From positions 62,001 to 126,000 of the forward strand of contig NZ_JAIWKS010000002.1 in NCBI RefSeq assembly GCF_021271205.1: a stretch of 64,000 bases of DNA, given 5' to 3'. This DNA comes from Pseudomonas uvaldensis. Its GTDB lineage: Bacteria; Pseudomonadota; Gammaproteobacteria; Pseudomonadales; Pseudomonadaceae. This document shows positions 55,544 to 64,000 of the stretch, in pieces. The stretch's first letter is position 1, and every line of letters begins with the position of its first letter. Below the pieces are notes generated by a model that was not told where the DNA came from, made no database searches, and worked only from the letters and a program-made list of their open reading frames with translations. A program made the position numbers and the translations under genes.

Positions 55544-57025
55544 CTAGTCCGCATCAGCCAACACCCGCTCGAGCGTGCGTGTGACCCCATGCTCGCGCAA
55601 GCTGTTGCAGCACCATTCGAACGCCGCCACGAACTCCGCCGAACGGGGAATGGCCGTGCCGAAGATTTCCTCCACTTCCAGCATCCGCTGGGTAACCAGC
55701 GCATCGTCGGCCACCAGCGCCTGGCAGAACGCGGCGCGCGGGTCGGGAATCGAATAGCTCACGCCATTTTCGTCCTCGCCCTTGAGGTACACCGCCCAGG
55801 CCGCCACCACCAGCGCCGCGCGCCGGGTATGGCCACCGTCGGCAATCAAGCGGTTGATGGTGGGCACGGTGAATTTGGGGAACTTCGACGAGCCGTCCGA
55901 GCATACCCGTTCCAACTGGTCGGCGATGGCCTGGTTGGAGAACCGTTCGATCAGCGTGTTCTTGTAGTCGCTCAGGTCGATGCCCGGCACCGGTGCCAGT
56001 TGCGGTGTCACGTCCAGGTCCATGTAGGCTCGGATGTAACGCACGAACAGCGGGTCGTTCATGGTTTCGTGGACGAAACGATAGCCTTTGAGGAACCCGA
56101 GGTAAGTCAGGGCGAGATGGCTGCCGTTGAGCAGCTTGATCTTCATTTCCTCGTAAGGCGTTACGTCGTCGGTGAACTGCACGCCGACCTTTTCCCAGGC
56201 CGGGCGGCCATTGACGAATTTGTCTTCCAGCACCCATTGCACGAACGGCTCGCAGACCACTGGCCAGGCGTCGTCGATCCCGTGTTCATCGTGCAACTGC
56301 AGACGATGGGCCACGCTGGTCATGGGCGTGATGCGGTCGACCATGGCATTGGGGAAACTGACGTTGCGGTCGATCCACAGCCCCAGGTCGGCGTCGCGCA
56401 ACGCGGCGAAGGCGAGCAAGGCCTTGCGGGTCACCGCGCCGTTATGGGGCAGGTTGTCGCAGGACATCAGGGTGAACGCCGGGATGCCATTGGCCCGGCG
56501 CTTGGCCAGGGCGGCGCAGAGAAAACCGAACACGGTCTTCGGATCGTCCGGGTGGTTCAGGTCGTGTTGGATCTGCGGCAGGTGGGCCATGAACTCGCCG
56601 TTGCTGTCATCGATGCAATAACCACCCTCGGTGATGGTCAGCGAGACGATGCGGATCTGCGGGTCGGCCAGTTTGTCGATCAGTGCCCGGGCACCGTCTT
56701 CGGCCAGCAGCATGTCGCTGATGGCGCCAATGACCCGGACTTCGGTGTCATCGGTATCGCCCAGCTCAAACAGGGTGAACAGGTAGTCCTGCCCGGCCAG
56801 ATCATCCCGGGCCCGGCGGTCTTCGGCCCGCAGGCCCACGCCGCAGATGGCCCAGTCCAGGCCTTCGCCGGTGTTCATCAGCGCATCGGTGTAGTACGCC
56901 TGGTGAGCCCGATGGAAACCGCCGACGCCGATGTGGGCGATGCCCTGGCGGATATCGTTCAGCGGATAGGCGGGCAGGGCAACCTGTGGATCGAGGTTGT
57001 GCAGGTTTTGTCGGTTGAGTTTCAT
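55544..57025 (-). CDS. mtlD: Mannitol 2-dehydrogenase (long-chain MDR)
   Basis: 493 residues, exactly the known P. fluorescens length. Family signature KIKLLNGSHLALTYLGFLKG with the catalytic Lys; NAD-binding IGVGGFHRAHQAYY near residue 30. Oxidises D-mannitol to fructose and D-arabitol to xylulose. GTG 57028 is an alternative start. Confidence 0.96.
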   Translation of the reverse strand: MKLNRQNLHNLDPQVALPAYPLNDIRQGIAHIGVGGFHRAHQAYYTDALMNTGEGLDWAICGVGLRAEDRRARDDLAGQDYLFTLFELGDTDDTEVRVIGAISDMLLAEDGARALIDKLADPQIRIVSLTITEGGYCIDDSNGEFMAHLPQIQHDLNHPDDPKTVFGFLCAALAKRRANGIPAFTLMSCDNLPHNGAVTRKALLAFAALRDADLGLWIDRNVSFPNAMVDRITPMTSVAHRLQLHDEHGIDDAWPVVCEPFVQWVLEDKFVNGRPAWEKVGVQFTDDVTPYEEMKIKLLNGSHLALTYLGFLKGYRFVHETMNDPLFVRYIRAYMDLDVTPQLAPVPGIDLSDYKNTLIERFSNQAIADQLERVCSDGSSKFPKFTVPTINRLIADGGHTRRAALVVAAWAVYLKGEDENGVSYSIPDPRAAFCQALVADDALVTQRMLEVEEIFGTAIPRSAEFVAAFEWCCNSLREHGVTRTLERVLADAD

Positions 57026-57040
57026 CACACGTCTCGGTAA

Positions 57041-58144
57041 TCAGGCGGCGGCGCGCAGCGCACGGGTGAGCGCTACGCCATCGGCATCGAATAAATGGCA
57101 GTGGTCGGCATCCAGGTGCAGGTTCAGTTGCTCGCCGAAACGGCTTGCCAGGTCACCGCGAACCCGCATGGTCAAGGCTTCGCCGGAGGCGGTGGTGACG
57201 TGGCAGAAGGTGTCACTGCCCAGCCGCTCGCTGACGTCGGCGGTCACTTGCAAGGTGCATTCGCCCGGTTGTGCCAGGTTCAGGTGTTCCGGACGGATCC
57301 CCAGGGTCACCGCGGCGCCGACGTTCAGGCTGGCACTGTTGACCGGCAGTTGGATGCGAGTGCCTGCGTCCAGCAGCACCTCGCAGCCCTGGGCACTGAC
57401 GACCGTGACCTTGCCCTTGAGAAAGCCCATCTTCGGTGTGCCGAGAAAACCCGCGACAAACAGGTTCGCCGGTTGGTGGTAGAGCTCGAGGGGGGAACCG
57501 ACCTGCTCGATGCGCCCGCCGTTGAGCACCACCACCTTGTCGGCCAGGGTCATGGCTTCGACCTGATCGTGGGTCACGTAGATCATGGTCGCCTGCAGTT
57601 CCTTGTGCAGCCGCGCCAGCTCCAGGCGCATCTGCACCCGCAGCGCGGCGTCGAGGTTGGACAGCGGTTCGTCGAACAGGAAGATTTTCGGGTTGCGCAC
57701 GATGGCACGACCAATCGCCACCCGCTGACGCTGACCACCGGACAACTGCTTGGGCTTGCGTTCGAGCATCGGTCCCAGTTCGAGGATGCGCGCCGCTTCG
57801 TTGACCTTCTTCTCGACCTCGGCCTTGGGCACGCCGGCCAGGTCGAGGGCAAAGGACATGTTCTTGCGCACGCTCATGTGCGGGTAGAGGGCGTAGGTCT
57901 GGAACACCATCGCCAGGTCGCGCTTGGCGGGGCTGACTTCAGTGATGTCCCGGCCGTCCAGTTCGATGGTGCCGTCGCTGACTTCCTCCAGGCCCGCGAT
58001 CAGCCGCAGCAGCGTGGATTTACCGCAGCCCGACGGACCGACGAACACCACGAACTCGCGGTCGTTCACTTCCAGGTCGATGCCCTTGATGATGGAAAAA
58101 CCTTCGAAGCCTTTTTGCAGATTCTTGATCTTGAGGTTGGCCAT
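57041..58144 (-). CDS. mtlK: Polyol ABC transporter ATPase MtlK
   Basis: 367 residues: Walker [10 protein letters not shown], signature [13 protein letters not shown], Walker [13 protein letters not shown], and a MalK-like regulatory C-terminus. Energises uptake of mannitol/sorbitol/arabitol. ATG 58144 with GGAGG upstream. Confidence 0.95.
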   Translation of the reverse strand: MANLKIKNLQKGFEGFSIIKGIDLEVNDREFVVFVGPSGCGKSTLLRLIAGLEEVSDGTIELDGRDITEVSPAKRDLAMVFQTYALYPHMSVRKNMSFALDLAGVPKAEVEKKVNEAARILELGPMLERKPKQLSGGQRQRVAIGRAIVRNPKIFLFDEPLSNLDAALRVQMRLELARLHKELQATMIYVTHDQVEAMTLADKVVVLNGGRIEQVGSPLELYHQPANLFVAGFLGTPKMGFLKGKVTVVSAQGCEVLLDAGTRIQLPVNSASLNVGAAVTLGIRPEHLNLAQPGECTLQVTADVSERLGSDTFCHVTTASGEALTMRVRGDLASRFGEQLNLHLDADHCHLFDADGVALTRALRAAA

Positions 58145-58183
58145 GGGGTGGGCCTCCACTTTTTGTTAATTGGGTAGGGCGCG

Positions 58184-59014
58184 TTATTTCACGGCGCCGA
58201 AGGACAAGCCGCGGACCAGTTGTTTCTGGCTGATCCAGCCGAAGATCAGAATCGGCGCGCAAGCCAGGGTCGAAACGGCGGACAATTTGGCCCAGAACAG
58301 CCCTTCGGGGCTGGAGTAGGACGCGATCAGGGCAGTCAGCGGCGCGGCTTTGGACGAGGTCAGGTTCAGTGACCAGAAGGCCTCGTTCCAGCACAGGATC
58401 AGCGATAGCAGCACGGTGGACGCCAGGCCGCCCTTGGCAATCGGCAGCAGCACCCGGACCATTTCCTGCCACAGCGTGGCGCCATCCAGGCGTGCGGCCT
58501 CGAGAATGTCGCGAGGAATGTCCTTGAAGTAGGTGTAAATCATCCAGACCACGATGGGCAGGTTGATCAGCGTATAGATGATGATCAGCGCGATACGGGT
58601 ATCTAGCAGGCCAAAGTTCTTGGCCAGCAGATAGATCGGCATCAGCACGCCCACCGGCGGCAACATCTTGGTGGAGAGCATCCACAGCAGAGTGCCTTTG
58701 GTGCGTTGGGTTTCGTAGAATGCCATGGAGTAGGCCGCCGGCACTGCGATCAGCAGGCACAGGGCGGTGGCGCTGAAGGAAACCACCACCGAGTTCCAGG
58801 CGAAGCTGAAGTAGTCGCTGCGCTCGTTGATGTGCAGGTAGTTCTCCAGCGTCGGCATGAAGATGAACTGCGGCGGTGTGGCGAACGCGTCGATTTCGGT
58901 CTTGAAGCTGGTCAGCACCATCCAGAAGATCGGGAAGAAGATCAGGAACGCGATGGCCCAGGCCAGCGTGCCCAACAGCAGGCTTTGCAGCCGACGGGAT
59001 TGTTGAAGTGTCAT
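58184..59014 (-). CDS. mtlG: Polyol ABC transporter permease MtlG
   Basis: 276 residues, six membrane helices, with the EAA loop EAARLDGATLWQEMVRVLLP that contacts MtlK. Ten bases after mtlF. Confidence 0.94.
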   Translation of the reverse strand: MTLQQSRRLQSLLLGTLAWAIAFLIFFPIFWMVLTSFKTEIDAFATPPQFIFMPTLENYLHINERSDYFSFAWNSVVVSFSATALCLLIAVPAAYSMAFYETQRTKGTLLWMLSTKMLPPVGVLMPIYLLAKNFGLLDTRIALIIIYTLINLPIVVWMIYTYFKDIPRDILEAARLDGATLWQEMVRVLLPIAKGGLASTVLLSLILCWNEAFWSLNLTSSKAAPLTALIASYSSPEGLFWAKLSAVSTLACAPILIFGWISQKQLVRGLSFGAVK

Positions 59015-59024
59015 GGCGGCGGCC

Positions 59025-59960
59025 TCAGTGCTTGTCGGTGAGGTTTTTGCCGATCATCCGGACGAGGATGATGGCGGCGATGTTGGCAATGACCACGGCA
59101 ATCAGGCCTCCCGCCGATGCCATGCCGACGTCGAACTGCACCAGTGCCTGGTTGTAGATCAGGTAAGCCAGGTTGGTGGAGGCGTAGCCGGGGCCTCCGT
59201 TGGTGGTGGTGAAAATCTCGGCGAACACCGACAGCAGGAAAATGGTCTCGATCATCAGCACCACGGCAATTGGCCGAGCCAGGTGCGGCAGGGTCAGGTG
59301 CCAGAAAATCGCGATCGGACCGGCACCGTCCAGGCGCGCAGCTTCCTTCTGTTCCTGGTCGAGGGACTGCATGGCGGTCATCAGGATCAGGATCGCGAAG
59401 GGCAACCATTGCCAGCTCACAATGATGATGATCGACAGCAGTGGATAATGGGCCAGCCAGTCCACCGGCTGGGCGCCGAACAGTTTCCACACCGAGGCGA
59501 GAATCCCCGAGACCGGGTGGAAGATCAGGTTTTTCCAGATCAGAGCCCCGACGGTGGGCATGATGAAAAACGGCGAGATCAGCAGTACCCGCACGATGCC
59601 GCGCCCGAAAAACTCGCTGGCCTCCAGCAACGCGCTGATCAACACCCCGAACACCACACTGATCAACAGAACACTGCCCACCAGCAACAGGGTATTGGTG
59701 GCGCCGGGCATGAAGCCCGAATCGGTCAGGAAATAAGTGAAGTTTTCCAGCCCGACAAATTCATTCTCGCCGGGGTAGAGCAGGTTGTAGCGGATCATCG
59801 AGAAATAGACGGTCATGCCCAGTGGCACGATCATCCATAGCAGCAATAGGGCCACCGAAGGGCTGACCAGGAACCAGCCGGGATTGGCCACGCGGATCTT
59901 GCGAGCCGGTGGTGGGGCTATCTCGATGGGCGCTTTGGCGGTTGTCGTTGAAGTATTCAT
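59025..59960 (-). CDS. mtlF: Polyol ABC transporter permease MtlF
   Basis: 311 residues from ATG 59960: long N-terminal tail, six helices, and EAA loop EAARLDGAGPIAIFWHLTLP. Forms the channel with MtlG. A REPIN lies just upstream. Confidence 0.94.
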   Translation of the reverse strand: MNTSTTTAKAPIEIAPPPARKIRVANPGWFLVSPSVALLLLWMIVPLGMTVYFSMIRYNLLYPGENEFVGLENFTYFLTDSGFMPGATNTLLLVGSVLLISVVFGVLISALLEASEFFGRGIVRVLLISPFFIMPTVGALIWKNLIFHPVSGILASVWKLFGAQPVDWLAHYPLLSIIIIVSWQWLPFAILILMTAMQSLDQEQKEAARLDGAGPIAIFWHLTLPHLARPIAVVLMIETIFLLSVFAEIFTTTNGGPGYASTNLAYLIYNQALVQFDVGMASAGGLIAVVIANIAAIILVRMIGKNLTDKH

Positions 59961-60026
59961 GGCGTTGAACCGTTTTGTGCGGGCCTGTGAAATCCGCTTG
60001 CGAAAATCTTCTCTTGAAAAGATCCC

Positions 60027-60119
60027 CTGTGGGAGCGAGCCTGCATCGCGATGCGGTCGACACATCCAACATTGATGTCGGCTGGGTAACCGCTATCGCG
60101 AGCAGGCTCGCTCCCACAA
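60027..60119. repeat. REPIN between mtlE and mtlF
   Basis: TGTGGGAGCGAGCC at 60028 faces GGCTCGCTCCCACA ending 60118, around a 60-base centre. It lies in the 190-base gap between the binding-protein gene and the permease genes. Confidence 0.85.
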
Positions 60120-60150
60120 AAAGCAGAAAGCGGAGAGCGGGAGCCTCGGG

Positions 60151-61461
60151 TTACTTGGGATACCCGGCGCGCTTCATCTCGCGTTCGGTGGTGGACTGCG
60201 CGGCGGTCAGCGCCTGGTCCACGGTCTGTTGGCCGGTCAGTGCGCCCGAAAAGAGCTTGCCCACTTGGGTGCCGATGGCCTGGAACTCCGGAATGGTCAC
60301 CAACTGAATGCCGATGTACGGCACAGGCTTGAGGGTCGGAGCCTTCGGGTCGGCGACTTTCAGCGATTCCAGCGTCACCTTGGCAAACGGCGCGGCCTTC
60401 ATGTACTCCTCGCTGTAGGTCGAGGTCCGAGTGCCAGGTGGTACGTTGGCGATGCCGTCGGTCTTGGCGACCAATTGACTGTATTCCTTGGATGTCGCCC
60501 AGCTGGTAAAGACTTTGGCCGCGTCCTTGGCTTTGGAGCTGGCAGGGATCGCCAGCGACCAGGAGTACATCCACGAGGTGCCCTTGTCGGTTTTCTCGTG
60601 TGGGGCAAAGGTGAACCCGACGTGATCGGCCACCTTGCTTTGCGTCTTGTCGGTCACGAATGAGCCGGCGACGCTGGCGTCGACCCAGATGGCGCATTTG
60701 CCGCTGTTGAACAGTGCCAGGTTTTCGTTGAAACCGTTGCTGGAGGCGCCGGGTGGGCCGGATTTTTTCATGTTGTCGACATAAAAGCTCAGAGCGTCTT
60801 TCCACTCGGGGCCGTTGAATTGCGGCTGCCACTTCTCATCGAACCAGCGAGCGCCATAGCCGTTGGCGAGGGTGGTGATGAGCGCCATGTTCTCGCCCCA
60901 ACCGGCCTTGCCCCGCAGGCACAGGCCATACTGTTCCTTGGATTTGTCGGTGAGTTTTTCCGCGAACTCACCGATCTGCGTCCAGGTCGGGCGTTCGGGC
61001 ATGGTCAGCCCGGCGTTCTTGAACAGGTCGGTACGGTAGTAGGTGATCGAACTCTCGGCATAGAACGGCAGGGCGTACAGCGAGCCCTTCACGGACAAGC
61101 CGTCACGCACTGAGGGAAAGACGTCGTCCAAGTCATAGGAGGCAGGCAGATCCTTCATCGGCTCCAGCCAACCCTTGGCGCCCCAGAGTGCAGCTTCGTA
61201 CATGCCAATGGTCAACACGTCGAACTGCCCGCCCTGGGTGGCGATGTCGGTAGTCAGGCGTTGGCGCAGGACATTTTCTTCGAGCACCACCCAGTTCAGC
61301 TTGATGTCCGGATGCTCGGCCTCGAAGGTTTTCGAGAGCTTCTGCATGCGAATCATGTCGCTGTTGTTAACGGTGGCAATGGTGAGAGTCTGCGCGCCGA
61401 AACTGACGCTGCTGAGGGTCATGCAGGTGGAAGCAAGCAGAGCTTTTAACGAAGGTTTCAT
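60151..61461 (-). CDS. mtlE: Polyol-binding periplasmic protein MtlE
   Basis: 436 residues: signal peptide (ends SVSFGAQ) and an extracellular solute-binding type 1 fold (EHPDIKLNWVVLEENVLRQ, YALPFYAESSITYYRTDLF). Delivers mannitol, sorbitol or arabitol to MtlFGK. AAGGAG precedes the ATG. First structural gene behind the mtl promoter. Confidence 0.95.
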   Translation of the reverse strand: MKPSLKALLASTCMTLSSVSFGAQTLTIATVNNSDMIRMQKLSKTFEAEHPDIKLNWVVLEENVLRQRLTTDIATQGGQFDVLTIGMYEAALWGAKGWLEPMKDLPASYDLDDVFPSVRDGLSVKGSLYALPFYAESSITYYRTDLFKNAGLTMPERPTWTQIGEFAEKLTDKSKEQYGLCLRGKAGWGENMALITTLANGYGARWFDEKWQPQFNGPEWKDALSFYVDNMKKSGPPGASSNGFNENLALFNSGKCAIWVDASVAGSFVTDKTQSKVADHVGFTFAPHEKTDKGTSWMYSWSLAIPASSKAKDAAKVFTSWATSKEYSQLVAKTDGIANVPPGTRTSTYSEEYMKAAPFAKVTLESLKVADPKAPTLKPVPYIGIQLVTIPEFQAIGTQVGKLFSGALTGQQTVDQALTAAQSTTEREMKRAGYPK

Positions 61462-61584
61462 CGCGCACTCCTTTTCCGAGCCAGGCAGGCTGCGGAAGGA
61501 CAGTTATTGTTTTTGTCTTCCGGATGAAAGGAAGAATGTGCGCTGATTACAGCCTTCAATCGACGGCGTGACAAATCATCCGTA

Positions 61585-61611
61585 GCACTTGCTCTGATAC
61601 TTTTTTGCACT
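61585..61611 (-). promoter_or_regulatory. Possible MtlR half-sites upstream of mtlE
   Basis: On the minus strand, AGTGC occurs twice, 22 bases apart (61611-61607 and 61589-61585), about 125-150 bases before the mtlE ATG. Two same-face direct half-sites fit AraC-family activators. The motif itself is inferred. Confidence 0.3.
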
Positions 61612-61645
61612 GAGTGAGGCCCTCATTGATGAGGGAACTGAGCGC

Positions 61646-62551
61646 TCAGCCCTGGTTCTGCTCCGTCAGCCGCTGCACCGCCAGCCGTCGGTAGTGGGAA
61701 GGGGTCATGCCCTTGAGTTGCTGGAATCGGCGATTGAAGTTGGAAATATTGTTGAAACCCGACTCAAAGCACACGTCGGTGACCGGTTTGTCGCCATCGG
61801 CCAACAGCTCGCAGGATTTGCTGATGCGCAGTCGATTGACGAATTCGACGAAACAGCGGCCGGTGGCCTGCTTGAAGACGCGGCTGAAGTAAGTGGGTTT
61901 CATACCCAGGTGCTCGGCGACTTCTTCCAGAGGCAACTCGCGGGCGTAATGGGCGAAGATGTAGTCCACGGCGCGGTTGGTGCGGTCGACGCTGTGCTCA
62001 TCGGCCATCTGTGAGGAGGTGGCACCGGAGAGCAACTGATAGTCATCCGTGGTGGCCAGCAGCTCCATCAGGATGAAAAAGTAACCCAGGCGGCTCATGC
62101 CTTGGGAGTCGGCAATTCGCTGCATCAGGATCGTGGCCTGGCGGATGGTGCGCTTGCAACGAAACTCGATGCCATAGCGGGCGCGTTCCAGCAGCGGGGC
62201 GATGGTCTTGAGTTCGGCAAACACTTGATGGCCGCTGTCGAACAACTCATCGGTGAAGTTCACCAGCATATCGCGCTTGGGCACCACTTCGTTCTCGGCC
62301 ACCTGGCTGATCCAGTTGTGGGGCACGTTGGGGCCAGTGAGGAACAGCGTCTGCGGGTAGAAGTTGCCGATGTAATCGCCGATGAATACCTTGCCGGAAC
62401 TGGCGACGATCAGGTGTAGCTCGTATTCCTTATGGAAATGCCAGCGCACCAGCGGGCAAGGAAAGCCGTGCTGGCGATAAATGATGGACTGTCCGTTATG
62501 GTCATCCATCAACTCATAGGAGGGATCGTTGACTCTCGCTGTTCGGGTCAT
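61646..62551 (-). CDS. mtlR: MtlR, AraC-family activator of the mtl operon
   Basis: 301 residues: cupin-like sensing N-terminus (FPCPLVRWHFHKEYELHLIV) and C-terminal AraC HTH (EHLGMKPTYFSRVFKQATGR and GFNNISNFNRRFQQLKG). Known in P. fluorescens as the activator for mannitol, sorbitol and arabitol. Transcribed in the same direction as mtlE, 184 bases upstream. Confidence 0.94.
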   Translation of the reverse strand: MTRTARVNDPSYELMDDHNGQSIIYRQHGFPCPLVRWHFHKEYELHLIVASSGKVFIGDYIGNFYPQTLFLTGPNVPHNWISQVAENEVVPKRDMLVNFTDELFDSGHQVFAELKTIAPLLERARYGIEFRCKRTIRQATILMQRIADSQGMSRLGYFFILMELLATTDDYQLLSGATSSQMADEHSVDRTNRAVDYIFAHYARELPLEEVAEHLGMKPTYFSRVFKQATGRCFVEFVNRLRISKSCELLADGDKPVTDVCFESGFNNISNFNRRFQQLKGMTPSHYRRLAVQRLTEQNQG

Positions 62552-62731
62552 GAGGCTGCGCTTTTATTGTTATTGCCGCTGGATGATGCTCCCTTCGCCA
62601 GGCGCGTGCCACCCCGGATGCTCATCCGGCGGTCATGCCCGGCGCAGGGGCTGCCTATACCGTTGCCTATGACCGGCATGCGACCGAAAAAGTCCACGCC
62701 GATGAAAACTGCCGGGATTCAGGGTCTGTCA

Positions 62732-64000
62732 TCAGAGGTGGCGATTCTTCTCCTCGATCCACTGGGACATGTATTGGGTGCTCTTGTGTTGGTGGTGGCG
62801 CAACATGCTGCCAGTGAAGTTATCCCGACGCCGTTGCGCCAGGTTGGCGCGGCAGGCCAGGACGCTTTCGATCAGTGCCGGGCCGTGGACCTGCTTGCGG
62901 TAACGGTTCGCCAGTAGCGCACGGCCCGCATCCTGAGCCTGGGCCCAGCGCGTAGGGTCGCTGTACAACTGTACAGCGGCGTTGGCGATGGCCTCGGCGC
63001 TGGTGGCAATCGTTCCGGGCCACGGCATCGTGTCATGCATGGCTTCGGCGCCGATGGGCGTGGTGACACTGGGCGTGCCGCATAGCATGGCCTCGATCAG
63101 TTTTCCCTTGATGCCGGCGCCAAAACGCAACGGAGCCAGGCAGATGCGTGCCGCCGACATGACCTGCAAGGCATCTTCGGCCCAGTTCATGATGTGGAAG
63201 CCCTGGGCTGGATTATGCAGCGCTGCCGCTTTTGGAGGGGTGTAGGCGCCGTACAGGTGCAGTTGCGCGCCGGGCAGTTGCTGGCGGATCAGCGGCCAGA
63301 TGGTGTTTTTCATCCAGAGCACCGCATCCCAATTCGGCGCGTGGCGGAAGTTGCCGATGCTCAGAAAGTGCGCCCGTCCGTCGAACGGCACCGAAGGCGC
63401 GTCCGGCAGGTCCAGCATCAATGGGCACCACAGCAGCAGGCTACGGGGCAGCCCGAAATGCTCCACCAGCAGTTCGATTTCAATCTCGGACACCATCAGA
63501 TTCAAATCGCAGCGGTACAAGGCAGCGATTTCCCGCTTCGCAATCTCGGTGTCGGCCATCAGTTGGAATTCCTGGTGCAGCGCTGGTGCAAAAAGATCGC
63601 TGAAATCCTGAGAATGATCGTCGGCCTTCAAACGGTCCTTCAGGCGCTGATGCCGCGCATGGCGCAGGCTCTGCAAGTCCGAGGTCTCCAGCAGCCGCAG
63701 GGCATTGGGACAGTGTTTCTCGACCCGCCAGCCGAACTGCTCCTCCATCATGAACTGGTCGAACAACACGATATCCGGCGCCAGTTCACGGATGAATGCA
63801 TCGAAACTGCTGTTGTTGAGTTCGATCGGCACCTCATGGATGCCCAGCGCGACCAGGTCGGCACGGTTCTCGCCGGGGCGAGCGGGGCTGCTGAAGGTGA
63901 TATCCCATCCTTCGCTCAGGAATGTCTCCAGGATCTGCATGACGTGCCCACTGGCTGCCGATGAGCGGGGTTCGGGCCAGACGTAGCCGATGACCAGGAC
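62732..64000 (-). CDS. Glycosyltransferase family protein (start beyond right edge)
   Basis: Open to the edge; 422 codons seen. The visible N-terminal region reads GYVWPEPRSSAASGHVMQIL, typical of GT-B glycosyltransferases of the GT4 type, and the C-terminal half has LAPLRFGAGIKGKLIEAMLCGTPSVTTPIGAEAM, the donor-binding E-x-x-x region. Possibly for LPS, exopolysaccharide or flagellin glycosylation; substrate unknown. Confidence 0.8.
   Translation of the reverse strand, partial: VLVIGYVWPEPRSSAASGHVMQILETFLSEGWDITFSSPARPGENRADLVALGIHEVPIELNNSSFDAFIRELAPDIVLFDQFMMEEQFGWRVEKHCPNALRLLETSDLQSLRHARHQRLKDRLKADDHSQDFSDLFAPALHQEFQLMADTEIAKREIAALYRCDLNLMVSEIEIELLVEHFGLPRSLLLWCPLMLDLPDAPSVPFDGRAHFLSIGNFRHAPNWDAVLWMKNTIWPLIRQQLPGAQLHLYGAYTPPKAAALHNPAQGFHIMNWAEDALQVMSAARICLAPLRFGAGIKGKLIEAMLCGTPSVTTPIGAEAMHDTMPWPGTIATSAEAIANAAVQLYSDPTRWAQAQDAGRALLANRYRKQVHGPALIESVLACRANLAQRRRDNFTGSMLRHHQHKSTQYMSQWIEEKNRHL

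Overview
The window reads as chromosomal DNA of a fluorescent Pseudomonas, most like the P. fluorescens group. This rests on a complete mannitol/arabitol operon (mtlR-mtlEFGKDYZ), a pyoverdine-maturation acylase (pvdQ), a functional-amyloid operon (fapABCDEF), DUF1652 and DUF883 genes, many REP/REPIN palindromes of the P. fluorescens type, and high GC. No rRNA, tRNA, CRISPR array or prophage is visible.

Layout. 1-2.1 kb: an edge-truncated LuxE-type acyl-activating gene and an MdfA-like efflux pump. 2.4-7 kb: a 62-residue membrane protein, a 138-bp MITE-like palindrome, a Fur-type winged-helix protein, pvdQ behind a PvdS-type iron-starvation box, and a FecR/FpvR-like anti-sigma gene with no sigma gene beside it. 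7-12 kb: a 1609-residue DUF6543-type toxin with an HExxH motif. 12-21.8 kb: metabolic and housekeeping genes (dpkA, nitrilase with LysR regulator, WYL regulator, a ZapE paralogue, GNAT, phosphoethanolamine transferase). 22-25.3 kb: gnd-zwf-HAD operon. 25.4-28.7 kb: nhaB, a delta-60-repeat protein and a small unknown.

29-36.8 kb is the most interesting block. A VpsR-like sigma-54 activator is convergent with a complete fapABCDEF operon. Upstream of fapA I read a near-consensus sigma-54 promoter, an exact IHF-consensus match, and three spaced TGT-N12-ACA-like sites, which together form an enhancer-type control region. A perfect stem-loop separates the amyloid subunit genes from the export/processing genes. 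pnuC and a NadR-type kinase follow upstream.

37-52.3 kb: sCache chemoreceptor, uppP-DUF1294, LysR-MmcQ/azoR, a lipase-like hydrolase, MFS pump, ABC-F ATPase ybiT, lpxO, NHEJ pair ku-ligD (LigD lacks the phosphoesterase domain), and a PQQ-type aldose dehydrogenase. 52.6-62.6 kb: DUF1652 and the mtl operon, with a REPIN between mtlE and mtlF. 62.7 kb to the right edge: a truncated glycosyltransferase.

The fap, pvdQ and mtl systems are individually known. What looks new is the readable cis-regulatory architecture of fap, the repeat organisation of the toxin, the orphan FecR, the MITE-like element and the domain-reduced LigD. Family names come from motif recognition by eye; no database search was run.
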